NCBI RefSeq assembly: GCF_000691525.1
Contig: NZ_JMDW01000017.1
Span: 1 to 64,000, forward strand
Length of the DNA stretch: 64,000 nucleotides
Reading direction: 5' to 3'
From: Mycolicibacterium neoaurum ATCC 25795
GTDB taxonomy: Bacteria > Actinomycetota > Actinomycetes > Mycobacteriales > Mycobacteriaceae
A model generated the notes under the pieces. The model saw only the letters and a list, made by a program, of their open reading frames with translations. It was not told the DNA's origin and did not search any database. Below, piece by piece: positions 45,304-53,579 of this stretch. Both the position numbers and the translations under genes were made by a program. Position 1 is the first letter of the stretch. The number at the start of each line of letters is the position of its first letter.

Positions 45304-47133
45304 CTAGCCGCCCACCAGCTTGTCGGTGTTCTCGATCACCTGACGCAGGATGTCGAGCTGACGGCGCAGTTCCTTGATCCTGGTGTCGCGCTCGGCCTCC
45401 TCGAGTTTGGCCGAGGACAGCGCGGCCTGCAGCGACTCGTTGAGTGACCGACTGGTCTGGTCGGCGATGCTGCGGTAGTGATCGCGCAGCTGACGCTGGA
45501 TGGCGCGCAAGCGGTCCCGGGACTCCTTGTTCACCACGAAGGAGACGTCGTCGACGAAGCGGCGCACATTGGTCTTGGCTTCGTTGCGCACCCGCAGCAT
45601 CCGGTTCTCCATGTCCTCCTTGTAGGCCTTGCGCCCCAACAGGAATCCTGCCCCCAGCGACAACGGGTTGAACATGCCGAGCCCGGCGAACGAGGTCAGC
45701 ATGCCGAACATGAGGATGCCTCCGTAGGAGCCGCGCATACCGGTGACCACCTTGTGGCCCGCCTTGATCGGTTTGGCCTCCAGCCGGGCAAGCGATTTGA
45801 ACTCACCGAACCCGGCGCCCATATCGCGGGCACTGACCTGGGGTAGTTCGACGGCATCCAGGCCGGCCTCCATGAAGAGCCTGGCCACCTCGGCGGCCAG
45901 GGCGTCGGCTCGCTGGTAGGCCCAGACGAAGTTGTCACCGACGGCCGTGGCCACGGCATCCTCCAACTCCGCACCGACCTCGGCCCAGTGCAGGGTCGGG
46001 TCACAACCGTCGATCACCTTCTCGGTGTGAGCGGTGATGTGGCGGAATCTGTTTCGCAGATCGTGGTCGATATCTGCGGTCAGGTCGGCGATACCGTCGT
46101 TGAGCCGCTGTTGCCACAGCGCGGTCTGCTGGAGCGCGTTCTGGGCTTCCTGCTTGCGACGTTCCAGCTCGGCGGTGAGCCTCTCACGGGTGGCCGGGTC
46201 GTCCAACGCGGCCAACTCGGTATCGATGGACAGCCGCAGATGTTCTGCGGCGGCGCGTATTTCGGTGACGACATGGTCGCGGATCCGGTCGGTCTCGCGT
46301 GACATCACCTTCTCGGAAAGGAACGAGATGATGGCCGGGAAGTTCGACTCGGCGTTGAGCTCCTTGTCGTTGAGGCTGATGGCATGTCCGCGCAGCACCG
46401 AACTGGCCGGGATCACCGGGATCTGGACTCCGGCGCGACCGAGGTGGGCGGTGTCGACGCCGACGATATCGCGCCAGTACGGGTACAGATCGGTCTTGGT
46501 GGCGATGACGGCGGCCACCGGACAGATCTCGACGGCCTGCCGGATGAACGTCAGCTCCGGTTCGGTGAACTCCTGGCTGGTATCGCTGACCATCAACACC
46601 GCGTCTGCATCGGGCAGCAGACCCAGCGTCGCCGAAAGGTGCGGCTGCCCATGCCCGCCCACGCCGGGGGTGTCGATGAAGGTGAGGCCGTTCTTGAGCA
46701 TCGGCGCGGGTGCACCGACCTCCGCGCGCAGCACCTCCCGGCCCAGTGCGACCGGCAACCGGCGCAGGTCCTTCTTGAGGTCGCCCATCTCGATGGGCGC
46801 GTATTCCAACCCGCCCGGCCCGGCGAGGACCAGTCGAGCCGACGGTTCCTCGGCATAGGAGACGACGGTCGCCACGACCGTGCTCTCGTCGTCGCCGACG
46901 CGGGCGACCGGCAGGTTGAGCAAGGAGTTCAGCAGCTGACTCTTGCCTTGTTTGAGTTGTCCGGCGATGACCACCCGGATGTGTGGATCGGCGATCTTGT
47001 CCTTCGCGACGCCCAGCCGTGCCACCAGATCGGTGCGCTCGTAGAGCTCGGCGATTCTGGTGGTGTGGTCGATGAGCTCGATGATGACCTTCGTGTTGCG
47101 AGGATCTGAGCTCGTCGGCGCGTTCGTCGTCAT
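45304..47133 (-). CDS. iniA: Dynamin-like GTPase IniA
   Basis: This 609-residue dynamin-like protein has the P-loop GQLKQGKSQLLNSLL near residues 58-72, DTPGVGGHG near 155, and TKTDLYPYWR near 212. A hydrophobic membrane-binding paddle (LMFGMLTSFAGLGMFNPLSL, about 470-500) lies between long helices. M. tuberculosis IniA mediates membrane fission and contributes to drug tolerance. ATG at 47133 has AGGAGGG upstream. A perfect 15-bp hairpin separates it from iniB. Confidence 0.95.
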   Translation of the reverse strand: MTTNAPTSSDPRNTKVIIELIDHTTRIAELYERTDLVARLGVAKDKIADPHIRVVIAGQLKQGKSQLLNSLLNLPVARVGDDESTVVATVVSYAEEPSARLVLAGPGGLEYAPIEMGDLKKDLRRLPVALGREVLRAEVGAPAPMLKNGLTFIDTPGVGGHGQPHLSATLGLLPDADAVLMVSDTSQEFTEPELTFIRQAVEICPVAAVIATKTDLYPYWRDIVGVDTAHLGRAGVQIPVIPASSVLRGHAISLNDKELNAESNFPAIISFLSEKVMSRETDRIRDHVVTEIRAAAEHLRLSIDTELAALDDPATRERLTAELERRKQEAQNALQQTALWQQRLNDGIADLTADIDHDLRNRFRHITAHTEKVIDGCDPTLHWAEVGAELEDAVATAVGDNFVWAYQRADALAAEVARLFMEAGLDAVELPQVSARDMGAGFGEFKSLARLEAKPIKAGHKVVTGMRGSYGGILMFGMLTSFAGLGMFNPLSLGAGFLLGRKAYKEDMENRMLRVRNEAKTNVRRFVDDVSFVVNKESRDRLRAIQRQLRDHYRSIADQTSRSLNESLQAALSSAKLEEAERDTRIKELRRQLDILRQVIENTDKLVGG

Positions 47134-47167
47134 CAGGGTTCCCTCCTGGCGTCAACGGTAGGCGTGC

Positions 47168-47203
47168 GAACTGGCGGGGACCAGAAGCGGTCCCCGCCAG
47201 TTC
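47168..47203. repeat. Perfect 15-bp stem-loop between iniB and iniA
   Basis: GAACTGGCGGGGACC (47168-47182) pairs exactly with GGTCCCCGCCAGTTC (47189-47203) around a 6-nt loop. It has no U-tract on the minus strand, so it is not a typical terminator. It lies 35 nt upstream of iniA and 15 nt after the iniB stop and may block exonucleases or partly terminate, lowering iniA and iniC relative to iniB. Confidence 0.85.
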
Positions 47204-47218
47204 TCGGTGGAGGGTTTT

Positions 47219-48190
47219 TCAGAACAGTCCGGCGTCGACGTTGGTCTCGACGTGGGTGTCCATGTTGGTGTGGATGCCCACCGAATTGTCGACCGAGCTG
47301 TCGACCGAGGTGTGCTCGGAATTGTCGACCAGGGTGTGGTCGGCACTGTTGTCGAGGACACCGGAGTTGTCGACGATCGTGATGCCACCACCGCTGCCGC
47401 CGTCGCCGCCGACGGCGCTGCCACCGCCGAGCAGTCCGCCGCCGGCCACCGCGCCGCCGCCATGGCCGCCGCTGGTGTCGACATCGTTGAGCACCGGGCC
47501 CTTGTTGCCGGAGATGATGTCGTCGCCGGCGATCTGCGAGTTGTCATGCACCTCGTTCTCGCTGCCCACGATGACCGGCGAGTGGTTGCCGGTCTTGACG
47601 TCGACCTCGGAGTTGTCGGTGACGTTCTCGTCGCCGACGACATTGTGGTGACCGGTCACGTTGTCGTCGCCGACCACGATGTCCTTGCCGGTGACGTTCT
47701 CGTCGCCCACCACGTTGCCGTTGCCGGTGGTGACGGTGCCCGCGTTGTTGCCGTCGACCACGACGCCGCCGTCTGTGGCGGTGTTGGCGGTCTTGTTGCC
47801 GAAGGTGATGTCACCGAAGCCCAGGTTGAAGCCGCCGACCTGAGAGTTGGCCCCGGAGCTCTGGTCCGGGCTGAGGAACTCGGCGTTGGTGCGGTTGTGG
47901 CTCGCGATATCGGTCTCTGGGGCGAAGGTGCGCTGCGGGGCGTACATCGGAGCGAACGAGTTGGCCAGGCTGTGGTGGTCGGCAACCGCGCGCTGCAGGC
48001 CGAGGATGGGGTCCCCGCCGCCGAGGGCGACACCGGCCGGGGCCGCCGTCGCGGCAACGGCGTGCAGCTGGGCCGCGGTGACGTTGGGCAGACCGGCGTC
48101 GCGCAGCGCCTGCTCCGGGTCGGCGATGAAGGCGCCGGCCACGTCGGGGCTGCGGAACAGGTCGAGGATGTAGTCGATGATGGTGGTCAT
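47219..48190 (-). CDS. iniB: IniB, Gly/Asn/Asp-rich repeat protein
   Basis: This 323-residue protein has an IniB N-terminal domain (about 1-60: YILDLFRSPDVAGAFIADPE, ALRDAGLPNVTAAQL). A long repetitive region follows with hexad-like turns such as VVGDENVTG, IVVGDDNVTG and SSVDNSVG, suggesting a beta-solenoid. There is no signal peptide. It is shorter than H37Rv IniB (479 residues) and Asn/Asp-rich rather than purely Gly-rich. It is first in iniBAC; the induced envelope role is known, the mechanism is not. ATG at 48190. Confidence 0.9.
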   Translation of the reverse strand: MTTIIDYILDLFRSPDVAGAFIADPEQALRDAGLPNVTAAQLHAVAATAAPAGVALGGGDPILGLQRAVADHHSLANSFAPMYAPQRTFAPETDIASHNRTNAEFLSPDQSSGANSQVGGFNLGFGDITFGNKTANTATDGGVVVDGNNAGTVTTGNGNVVGDENVTGKDIVVGDDNVTGHHNVVGDENVTDNSEVDVKTGNHSPVIVGSENEVHDNSQIAGDDIISGNKGPVLNDVDTSGGHGGGAVAGGGLLGGGSAVGGDGGSGGGITIVDNSGVLDNSADHTLVDNSEHTSVDSSVDNSVGIHTNMDTHVETNVDAGLF

Positions 48191-48331
48191 TTCGGTGCCT
48201 TTCTCGATCTTGGCTCAGGAGGCTTTGTTCCTGTCGCTGGATGGTCCGGCGAACTGAGGACAACGTTATGGACCCGCCGACCCCGCTGAAACGGGGTTGA
48301 TTCCCCTTCCGACCGAGCCCCGTACAGGGGT

Positions 48332-48362
48332 TTAGGGGGTGACCCCATTAGGGGATTAGGGG
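48332..48362. promoter_or_regulatory. Three TTAGGGG heptamers upstream of iniB
   Basis: TTAGGGG occurs at 48332-48338, 48348-48354 and 48356-48362 (offsets 16 and 8), and the first two flank TGACCCC. A minus-strand TAACGT (48268-48263) is a candidate iniB -10 about 63 nt away. The same heptamer trio recurs at 49027-49065 in the other promoter region of the cluster. Candidate activator sites for IniR; binding is not shown by sequence alone. Confidence 0.6.
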
Positions 48363-48392
48363 ATGCCTTTGGGGAGTCGACACCTGCACACG

Positions 48393-48425
48393 AAAAAGCC
48401 CGCCCACAGTGGCTGCGGGCGGGCT
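48393..48425 (-). terminator. Intrinsic terminator of the IniB-paralogue gene
   Basis: AGCCCGCCC (48397-48405) pairs perfectly with GGGCGGGCT (48417-48425) around an 11-nt loop; AAAAA at 48393-48397 gives a U-tract on the minus strand. It lies 13 nt after the stop of the gene at 48439 and separates it from the iniB promoter. Confidence 0.88.
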
Positions 48426-48438
48426 CGTCCTCGGCGGA

Positions 48439-48921
48439 TCAGCCGAAGGTGTGGAAGTCGTGATGCTCGGGGTCGACGGGTTGCTCGGGCACAGACCAGT
48501 CGGCCACGACGGGTTCGAACCCCGGATCGGCGACCTGCTCGTCGACGATCACCGGACTCACCGGAAGATCCTGATTCGTGAACACGTCGTCGAGGGTGGC
48601 ACCGACGTCGTGGACCTCCGGCGCGGTGTCGACCACGGAAGGAATATCGAGATGGTGCAGGTCATCGACCGTTGTCGGGACCGCATCGTCGATGCCGAAG
48701 GCGTCGAACGCCGCGGTGGCCGCGCCCGTGGCCCAGACGTTGGCATCGGCGGCGGGAGCCACGGTCTCGCTGACCACCGGAATCAGCTGGTTCACATCGG
48801 CGATCGTGACGTCGGTCAGCCCGGCATCGGCGATCGCCTGGGTGGGGTCGGCGGCGTAGCTTGCCGCGACATCGGGGTCACGCACCACCGCCATCACGAA
48901 GTCGAGTAGCGAGTTACTCAT
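48439..48921 (-). CDS. IniB-domain protein (Rv0340-like)
   Basis: This 160-residue protein begins with SLLDFVMAVVRDPDVAASYA, AADPTQAIADAGLTD and VTIADVNQLIPVVSE. These match the IniB N-terminal domain position by position in the DPxxAxxAG and L/IAxxN/Q motifs. The rest is Val/Asp/Pro-rich without the long repeats. It lies upstream of iniB as Rv0340 does in H37Rv. ATG at 48921 (a TTG precedes it). It has its own promoter region and terminator and is probably co-induced with iniBAC. Confidence 0.8.
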   Translation of the reverse strand: MSNSLLDFVMAVVRDPDVAASYAADPTQAIADAGLTDVTIADVNQLIPVVSETVAPAADANVWATGAATAAFDAFGIDDAVPTTVDDLHHLDIPSVVDTAPEVHDVGATLDDVFTNQDLPVSPVIVDEQVADPGFEPVVADWSVPEQPVDPEHHDFHTFG

Positions 48922-49026
48922 CAATCCCCGTCCCTGAAGTCCGTTACATCTGACGCTCGTGCACCGATGTTATCCACGACGGCGGCTCACGAGATCGGTG
49001 TTGAACCCACTCGCCGGCATCACCGG

Positions 49027-49065
49027 TTAGGGGATGACCCATTAGGGGTTTCGACACGTTAGGGG
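49027..49065. promoter_or_regulatory. Three TTAGGGG heptamers in the divergent promoter region
   Basis: TTAGGGG occurs at 49027-49033, 49042-49048 and 49059-49065. The first two flank ATGACCC, almost identical to the iniB set. The sites lie about 54 nt from a minus-strand TAACAT (48972-48967) for the IniB-paralogue gene and about 30 nt from a plus-strand TAAGGT (49095-49100) before the Hsp70-like gene, so they could serve both. The rest of the gap shows no gene. Confidence 0.6.
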
Positions 49066-49141
49066 GATTACCGCTTCCGCGGGATCCCAGCCGATAAGGT
49101 GTGGCAGGACTGATGAGCAAAGACGAGGGAGGGGCCGCTCC

Positions 49142-50932
49142 ATGAGCGACTCGCTGGGGTTGTCCGTCGGGGCGACCAATTTGGTGGCGGCCCGTGCAGG
49201 TCGGGCGCCGGTCACCCGGCGGTCGGTGCTGACCGTGTTCACCGACCGGGCACCGGAGGTGGGTCTACCGAGCGAAAATCCCAACCTGGGCGGCCAGGGC
49301 CTGGTGCTCGGCGGTTTCGTCGACCGGGTCGGCGACCCGGTTCCGCTGGTCGCCTCTGACGGCTCCTCGCACCGGGGCGAACAGGTACTCGCCGAGGCAC
49401 TCGATGCGATGGCACATACGGTCGGCGGCGGCAACCCGATCACCATCGCGGTTCCCGCCCATTGGTCGGGCAATGTGGTGGCGGCTCTGCAGGGGGCACT
49501 GCGCAACAAGCCGGGCCTGGCCAATGCCGCCCTGGTGCCGGATTCCATTGCCGCACTTGCGGGTCTGCGTACCGCCGGTAATCTGCCGTCCGCCGGCGTC
49601 GTCGCCCTCGTCGATCTCGGTGGCAGTGGCACCAGCGTGACGCTGGCTGATGCGGGTGCCCAGCTCGCCCCGATCGGCGCGACGCTGCGCTACCCGGAAT
49701 TCTCCGGCGATCTGATCGACCAGGCGCTGCTCAATCACGTCATCAACGGAATCGCCGATGCCGGCGCAGCGGACCCGGCCGGAACGGCGGCCGTGGGATC
49801 GCTGGGCCGGTTACGCGATGAATGTCGCCGCGCCAAGGAACGGCTGTCCGCCGAAACGGCGACCGCGATCCCGGCCGAACTACCCGGATTCAGCTCCGAG
49901 GTCAGGGTCACCCGATCCGAGCTCGAGCAACTCATCGAAGCCCCGCTCGGCGGCCTGCTCGGCGCAATCGACGAGCTGTTGCAGCACAACAACATCGGCC
50001 CCGGTGACATCTCGGCGGTCGCCACCGTCGGCGGCGGTGCCGCCATCCCGCTTGTCACCCAGCGACTTTCCGAACGCCTGCAGGCCCCGGTGAGCACCGC
50101 CCCGATGGCGGCCGCCGGCGTGGCCGCGGGTGCGGCACTGGTGGCCGACCTGGCGTCGGAGGCGGGCGCGGCGACCGGTCTGGCTCCGGTGGCATCGCCG
50201 GATGCGGCGCCGACCGGCATGGCTCCGACGATGGGCTGGGCCGGCGCCACACCCCCCGCCGAGGAGGGACCGTCGGGCGGGTTGGCCTGGTCGCAGGACG
50301 AGGACGCGCCCACCGGCGAACCCGTGCCCTACCAGGGGCCGGACTACCAAACCGGTTACGCCCCAAGCCCTACCGATGCCCGCCCGCAGCTCGAATTCGC
50401 CACCGGTGAGGACGACTACCCCGCCGAACCGGCCCCACTGCCCTGGTACAAGCGGCCGCCGCTGCTCTTCGGCGCCGCGGCCGCCGCGGCGCTGCTGGCC
50501 GTCGGCGGGCTGGCGGTCACGCTGACCGGCAACAGTGGACCCAGCGGCCCGGTCACCGAAACCGCGACCAGCTTCTCGACCGAGCCGGTACAGACCACCC
50601 AGACGGTCACCGTCACGGGCGAGAACGGCGTCGTCACCACCTCGGAGATCCCACCACCACCGCCGCCCCCGTCCAGCAGCACCACGACGACCACGCCGTC
50701 CACCACTTCGTCGACGACCACAACGACCACCACCACCACGACAACAACAACGACCACCACCACGACCACCACGACGACGCCGCCCACGACGACGACTCCG
50801 CCGGTGACCACCACCCAGCCTCCGGTGACCACCACGCAGCCGGTCGTCACCACCACGGCGGCCCCCGCCCCCGAACCGGCTCCAGAACCGGCGCCCGAGC
50901 CGGTGGATCCCGTCATAGACGGCGCCGCCTAG
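49142..50932 (+). CDS. Hsp70/actin-fold protein with membrane helix and poly-Thr tail
   Basis: Residues 1-330 form an Hsp70-like ATPase domain (GLSVGATNLVAAR, VALVDLGGSGTSVTLADAG, VATVGGGAAIPLV) without the peptide-binding domain. After a linker comes one membrane helix (about 437-459). The remainder is outside the membrane: 22 consecutive Thr (nt 50714-50779) flanked by Pro-rich and PAPEP repeats. The architecture resembles H37Rv Rv0312 and Rv2264c. It lies 7 nt before iniR in the same direction. A regulatory or wall-linked role is inferred; function is unknown. ATG at 49142. Confidence 0.85.
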   Translation: MSDSLGLSVGATNLVAARAGRAPVTRRSVLTVFTDRAPEVGLPSENPNLGGQGLVLGGFVDRVGDPVPLVASDGSSHRGEQVLAEALDAMAHTVGGGNPITIAVPAHWSGNVVAALQGALRNKPGLANAALVPDSIAALAGLRTAGNLPSAGVVALVDLGGSGTSVTLADAGAQLAPIGATLRYPEFSGDLIDQALLNHVINGIADAGAADPAGTAAVGSLGRLRDECRRAKERLSAETATAIPAELPGFSSEVRVTRSELEQLIEAPLGGLLGAIDELLQHNNIGPGDISAVATVGGGAAIPLVTQRLSERLQAPVSTAPMAAAGVAAGAALVADLASEAGAATGLAPVASPDAAPTGMAPTMGWAGATPPAEEGPSGGLAWSQDEDAPTGEPVPYQGPDYQTGYAPSPTDARPQLEFATGEDDYPAEPAPLPWYKRPPLLFGAAAAAALLAVGGLAVTLTGNSGPSGPVTETATSFSTEPVQTTQTVTVTGENGVVTTSEIPPPPPPPSSSTTTTTPSTTSSTTTTTTTTTTTTTTTTTTTTTTPPTTTTPPVTTTQPPVTTTQPVVTTTAAPAPEPAPEPAPEPVDPVIDGAA

Positions 50933-50939
50933 TCCGACC

Positions 50940-53411
50940 GTGATCCCGGCGCTGCTGCAGGCACCGGCCGATCCGGTCCGGGTGCTGGTCACCGGCGGGA
51001 TCGGTACCGGCAAGACGACGTTGCTCGGCACGGTGCGCGCCGCGCTGCGCAGCGCCGGGGTGCCGGTGCTGAGCCGGGTCCCGCAAGCCGGGGAAGCCGT
51101 TTCCGCAGCCCTGGTCATCGACGATGCGCACCTTCTCGACGACGACCAGTTGGCCGTGTTGACCGAGCTCGCGGCCGACACCGACCGCACCGTCGTGGTG
51201 GCGTGTGAACCCTCGGCGCACCGGGATGCCCTGCGCGCCTTGACCATTGCCCTCACCAGAGAGGGACCGGCGGTCTCGCTCGGACCGTGGACGGGGGCCG
51301 AGATCCACCGCGCCGCGGCCGAGAAGAACGGCGGCTCCCCCGACCCCGAGTTCGTCGCGGCTGTGCATACCGCGACCGCCGGCCTGCCGTTCCTGGTGCA
51401 CGCCGCGGTGTCCGCACCGCACCGCGCGCCGGCCGATTCGGCCCGCTTCGCCCTGGTGGAGCGGCTACGCCAGATGCCCCAACCGGTCCTGGACACCGTG
51501 TTGCTGTGCTCGCTGGTGTCCGGCCTGGGAGCCGACGATATCGCCGCGGCACTGGGCCTGGACATCGACCCCGCCCGGCAGCTCGTCGACGGGGCGCATG
51601 CCGGCGGCTTGCTCGCCGCAGGCAGGCAGCGCGGTTTTGTCAGAACCGTGCACCGCGCGGCCGCCGAGGTCGTCGGAGCCGCCCGCCATCACGACCTCGA
51701 ACTGTCTCTGCTGCGCACCCAGATTCAGATGTCCACCCTGACAGTCGATCTGGCCCTCGCCATGGCCGAGCACGGGCTGCGCGATCCGCAGCTGGCCGCG
51801 GCGCTGGCCGACCTGGCCGCAGGCCACCGCGACCAACCGGCGCAGGCGGCCCGGCTGTACCGCGCGGCCGCCGACGCCGGGTCAACCGAGCTCAGTGCCG
51901 AGCTCGCCGACGCGCTCGCGCTGACCGGGGACTGCGCGGCCGCGGCGCGGTTGGCCGACGAGATGCTCTCCGCTACGGATCCGGCTCAGCGCGCCGCCGC
52001 GGTCCGGGTCGCGGCAAGTGTCGCGGTCCACGACGGTGCTGCCGCACAGGCTGCCGATGTGTTCGCCTGGCTGGGCCCCTACCCCGACGCCGTCATCGCA
52101 TCAGCGGCGGCGGTGGTGGCGATCGGTACCGGCGACACCGCGGCGGCGCGCGCCGCCCTGGAGATACCGGATGCCGGACCGCCGACCTCGACCGCGCGGG
52201 CATCACGCCGGCTGGCCGAGGGCCTGCTCGAGTCGCTGACGGCGCCGTTCCCGACCGCGATCGCGACGTTGAGCCAGGCGGTCACGGCCGACCATCCGAT
52301 ATCGGTCGTCATCCCGGACAGCCCGTCCGCTCTGGTCACCCTCGCCGCACTGCACGGTGGCGACGCGGTGCGTGCCCGCAGCATCATCGGCCGGGCGACG
52401 CGCGCACATCCCGAACCCTTCACCGCCCAGCGGCACCGGCTGCTGTGGGGATGGTCGCGGATGCTGGACGGCCGGCTGGCCGGGGCCACCGCCGAGGTCG
52501 CTGCGACCGACGGTGTGACGTTGCATCGCCGCGATGCGCTCTGGGCGGCGGCGTTGCGCACCGCGATCGCGCGCCGCAACGGTGACAGTGGCGGGTTGCA
52601 TAAGCATTGGTATGCGGCCATGGAGGTGCTCTCGGAGTACTCGCTGGACCTCTACTCTCTGCTGCCGCTCGGCGAGCTGTGGGTGGCGGCCGCCCGGCTA
52701 CGCCTTGTCGACCAGGTGCAGCATCACATCGATACCGCCTTCGACCTGCTGGAGCGCCTCGGCAAACCGGTGCTGTGGTCGGTGCCGTTGCACTGGGCCG
52801 GCGTGCATGCCGGCATCCTGTCCAACTCCCCCGACGCCGTCGCCCCACACGGGCACGCGCTGACTGCGGCGGCGCCGCACAGCACTTTCGCCCGAGCACT
52901 CGCAACGGCGGGCCGGACCTGGCTTCGGGTGCTGGCCAATCAGGTCGATGTCGACGAGGTCACCGCGGCCGCCAACGGCCTGGCGCAGTTCGGACTCACC
53001 TGGGACGCGACGCGGCTGGCGAGTCAGGCGGCACTGCAGACCCCGGATCCACGGATCTCGGGGGTGATGCTGCAACTGGCCCGCGATCTCAAGATCACCA
53101 TGACGGACCCGGACGGATCCGACGGTGATCTTCCCCACAGGACAGAGCGCCCGGAAGCGGGCGCCGACCCGGCCACGACGTCGACTCCCACGCCGGCCCG
53201 GCCGGCGGCGTCCTCGACACTGTCCGACCGCGAGCGCGAGGTCGCCGAACTCCTTCTGCTCGGTATGCCCTACCGCGATATCGGCAGCCAGTTGTTCATC
53301 TCGGCCAAAACCGTCGAGCATCACGTCGCCCGCATCCGTCGCCGGCTCGGCGCGGAGTCCCGTTCGGAGATGCTGTCGATGCTGCGCGCGCTACTCGGTA
53401 CGCCCGCCTGA
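50940..53411 (+). CDS. iniR: Signal-transduction ATPase with LuxR DNA-binding domain, IniR (Rv0339c-like)
   Basis: This 823-residue STAND-type regulator has a Walker A GGIGTGKTTLL (about 20-30), a Walker B ALVIDDAHLLDDD (about 57-69), a long Ala-rich TPR-like middle, and a C-terminal LuxR helix-turn-helix (LSDREREVAELLLLGMPYRD and KTVEHHVARIRRRLG, about 762-810). Published work on M. marinum/M. tuberculosis IniR links Rv0339c to iniBAC induction by trehalose. GTG at 50940. Position beside iniB and length near Rv0339c support the name. Confidence 0.88.
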   Translation: MIPALLQAPADPVRVLVTGGIGTGKTTLLGTVRAALRSAGVPVLSRVPQAGEAVSAALVIDDAHLLDDDQLAVLTELAADTDRTVVVACEPSAHRDALRALTIALTREGPAVSLGPWTGAEIHRAAAEKNGGSPDPEFVAAVHTATAGLPFLVHAAVSAPHRAPADSARFALVERLRQMPQPVLDTVLLCSLVSGLGADDIAAALGLDIDPARQLVDGAHAGGLLAAGRQRGFVRTVHRAAAEVVGAARHHDLELSLLRTQIQMSTLTVDLALAMAEHGLRDPQLAAALADLAAGHRDQPAQAARLYRAAADAGSTELSAELADALALTGDCAAAARLADEMLSATDPAQRAAAVRVAASVAVHDGAAAQAADVFAWLGPYPDAVIASAAAVVAIGTGDTAAARAALEIPDAGPPTSTARASRRLAEGLLESLTAPFPTAIATLSQAVTADHPISVVIPDSPSALVTLAALHGGDAVRARSIIGRATRAHPEPFTAQRHRLLWGWSRMLDGRLAGATAEVAATDGVTLHRRDALWAAALRTAIARRNGDSGGLHKHWYAAMEVLSEYSLDLYSLLPLGELWVAAARLRLVDQVQHHIDTAFDLLERLGKPVLWSVPLHWAGVHAGILSNSPDAVAPHGHALTAAAPHSTFARALATAGRTWLRVLANQVDVDEVTAAANGLAQFGLTWDATRLASQAALQTPDPRISGVMLQLARDLKITMTDPDGSDGDLPHRTERPEAGADPATTSTPTPARPAASSTLSDREREVAELLLLGMPYRDIGSQLFISAKTVEHHVARIRRRLGAESRSEMLSMLRALLGTPA

Positions 53412-53452
53412 GCGGTCGCGCCGGAGCGCTCGCAAGGTAGCCAACCGACTAG

Positions 53453-53558
53453 TTAGGACAGCCTTGCTAGCGGTGCCAACTTCGGTGATGTAACTATGAG
53501 CAGGCAACTAGCCTAAGTTACCCGTGAGTAACCGCGCTCAAGTTACCGGCTAGTAACT
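53453..53558 (+). promoter_or_regulatory. etfD promoter with tandem GTTAC-N6-GTAAC dyads and a weak iron-box
   Basis: Two dyads, GTTAC-N6-GTAAC at 53517-53532 and AGTTAC-N6-GTAACT at 53541-53558, have centres 25 bp apart and lie just upstream of the GGGAGG ribosome site (53568-53573). Upstream, TTAGGACAGCCTTGCTAGC at 53453-53471 matches about 11 of 19 bases of the IdeR box. The dyads look like a paired operator for a dimeric repressor. IdeR binding is a weaker call. Confidence 0.65.
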
Positions 53559-53579
53559 GAAATCACTGGGAGGCACGCC

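Noticed and set aside
48332..49065. TTAGGGG repeats as a CRISPR or telomere-like array
   Set aside because: Copies are 7 bp with irregular 8-17 nt offsets and lie only in promoter regions; no spacers or cas genes exist.
49880..51565. Minus-strand frame over the Hsp70-like and iniR genes
   Set aside because: Shadow; its Gly/Arg-rich repeat is only the reverse complement of the Thr/Pro codons.
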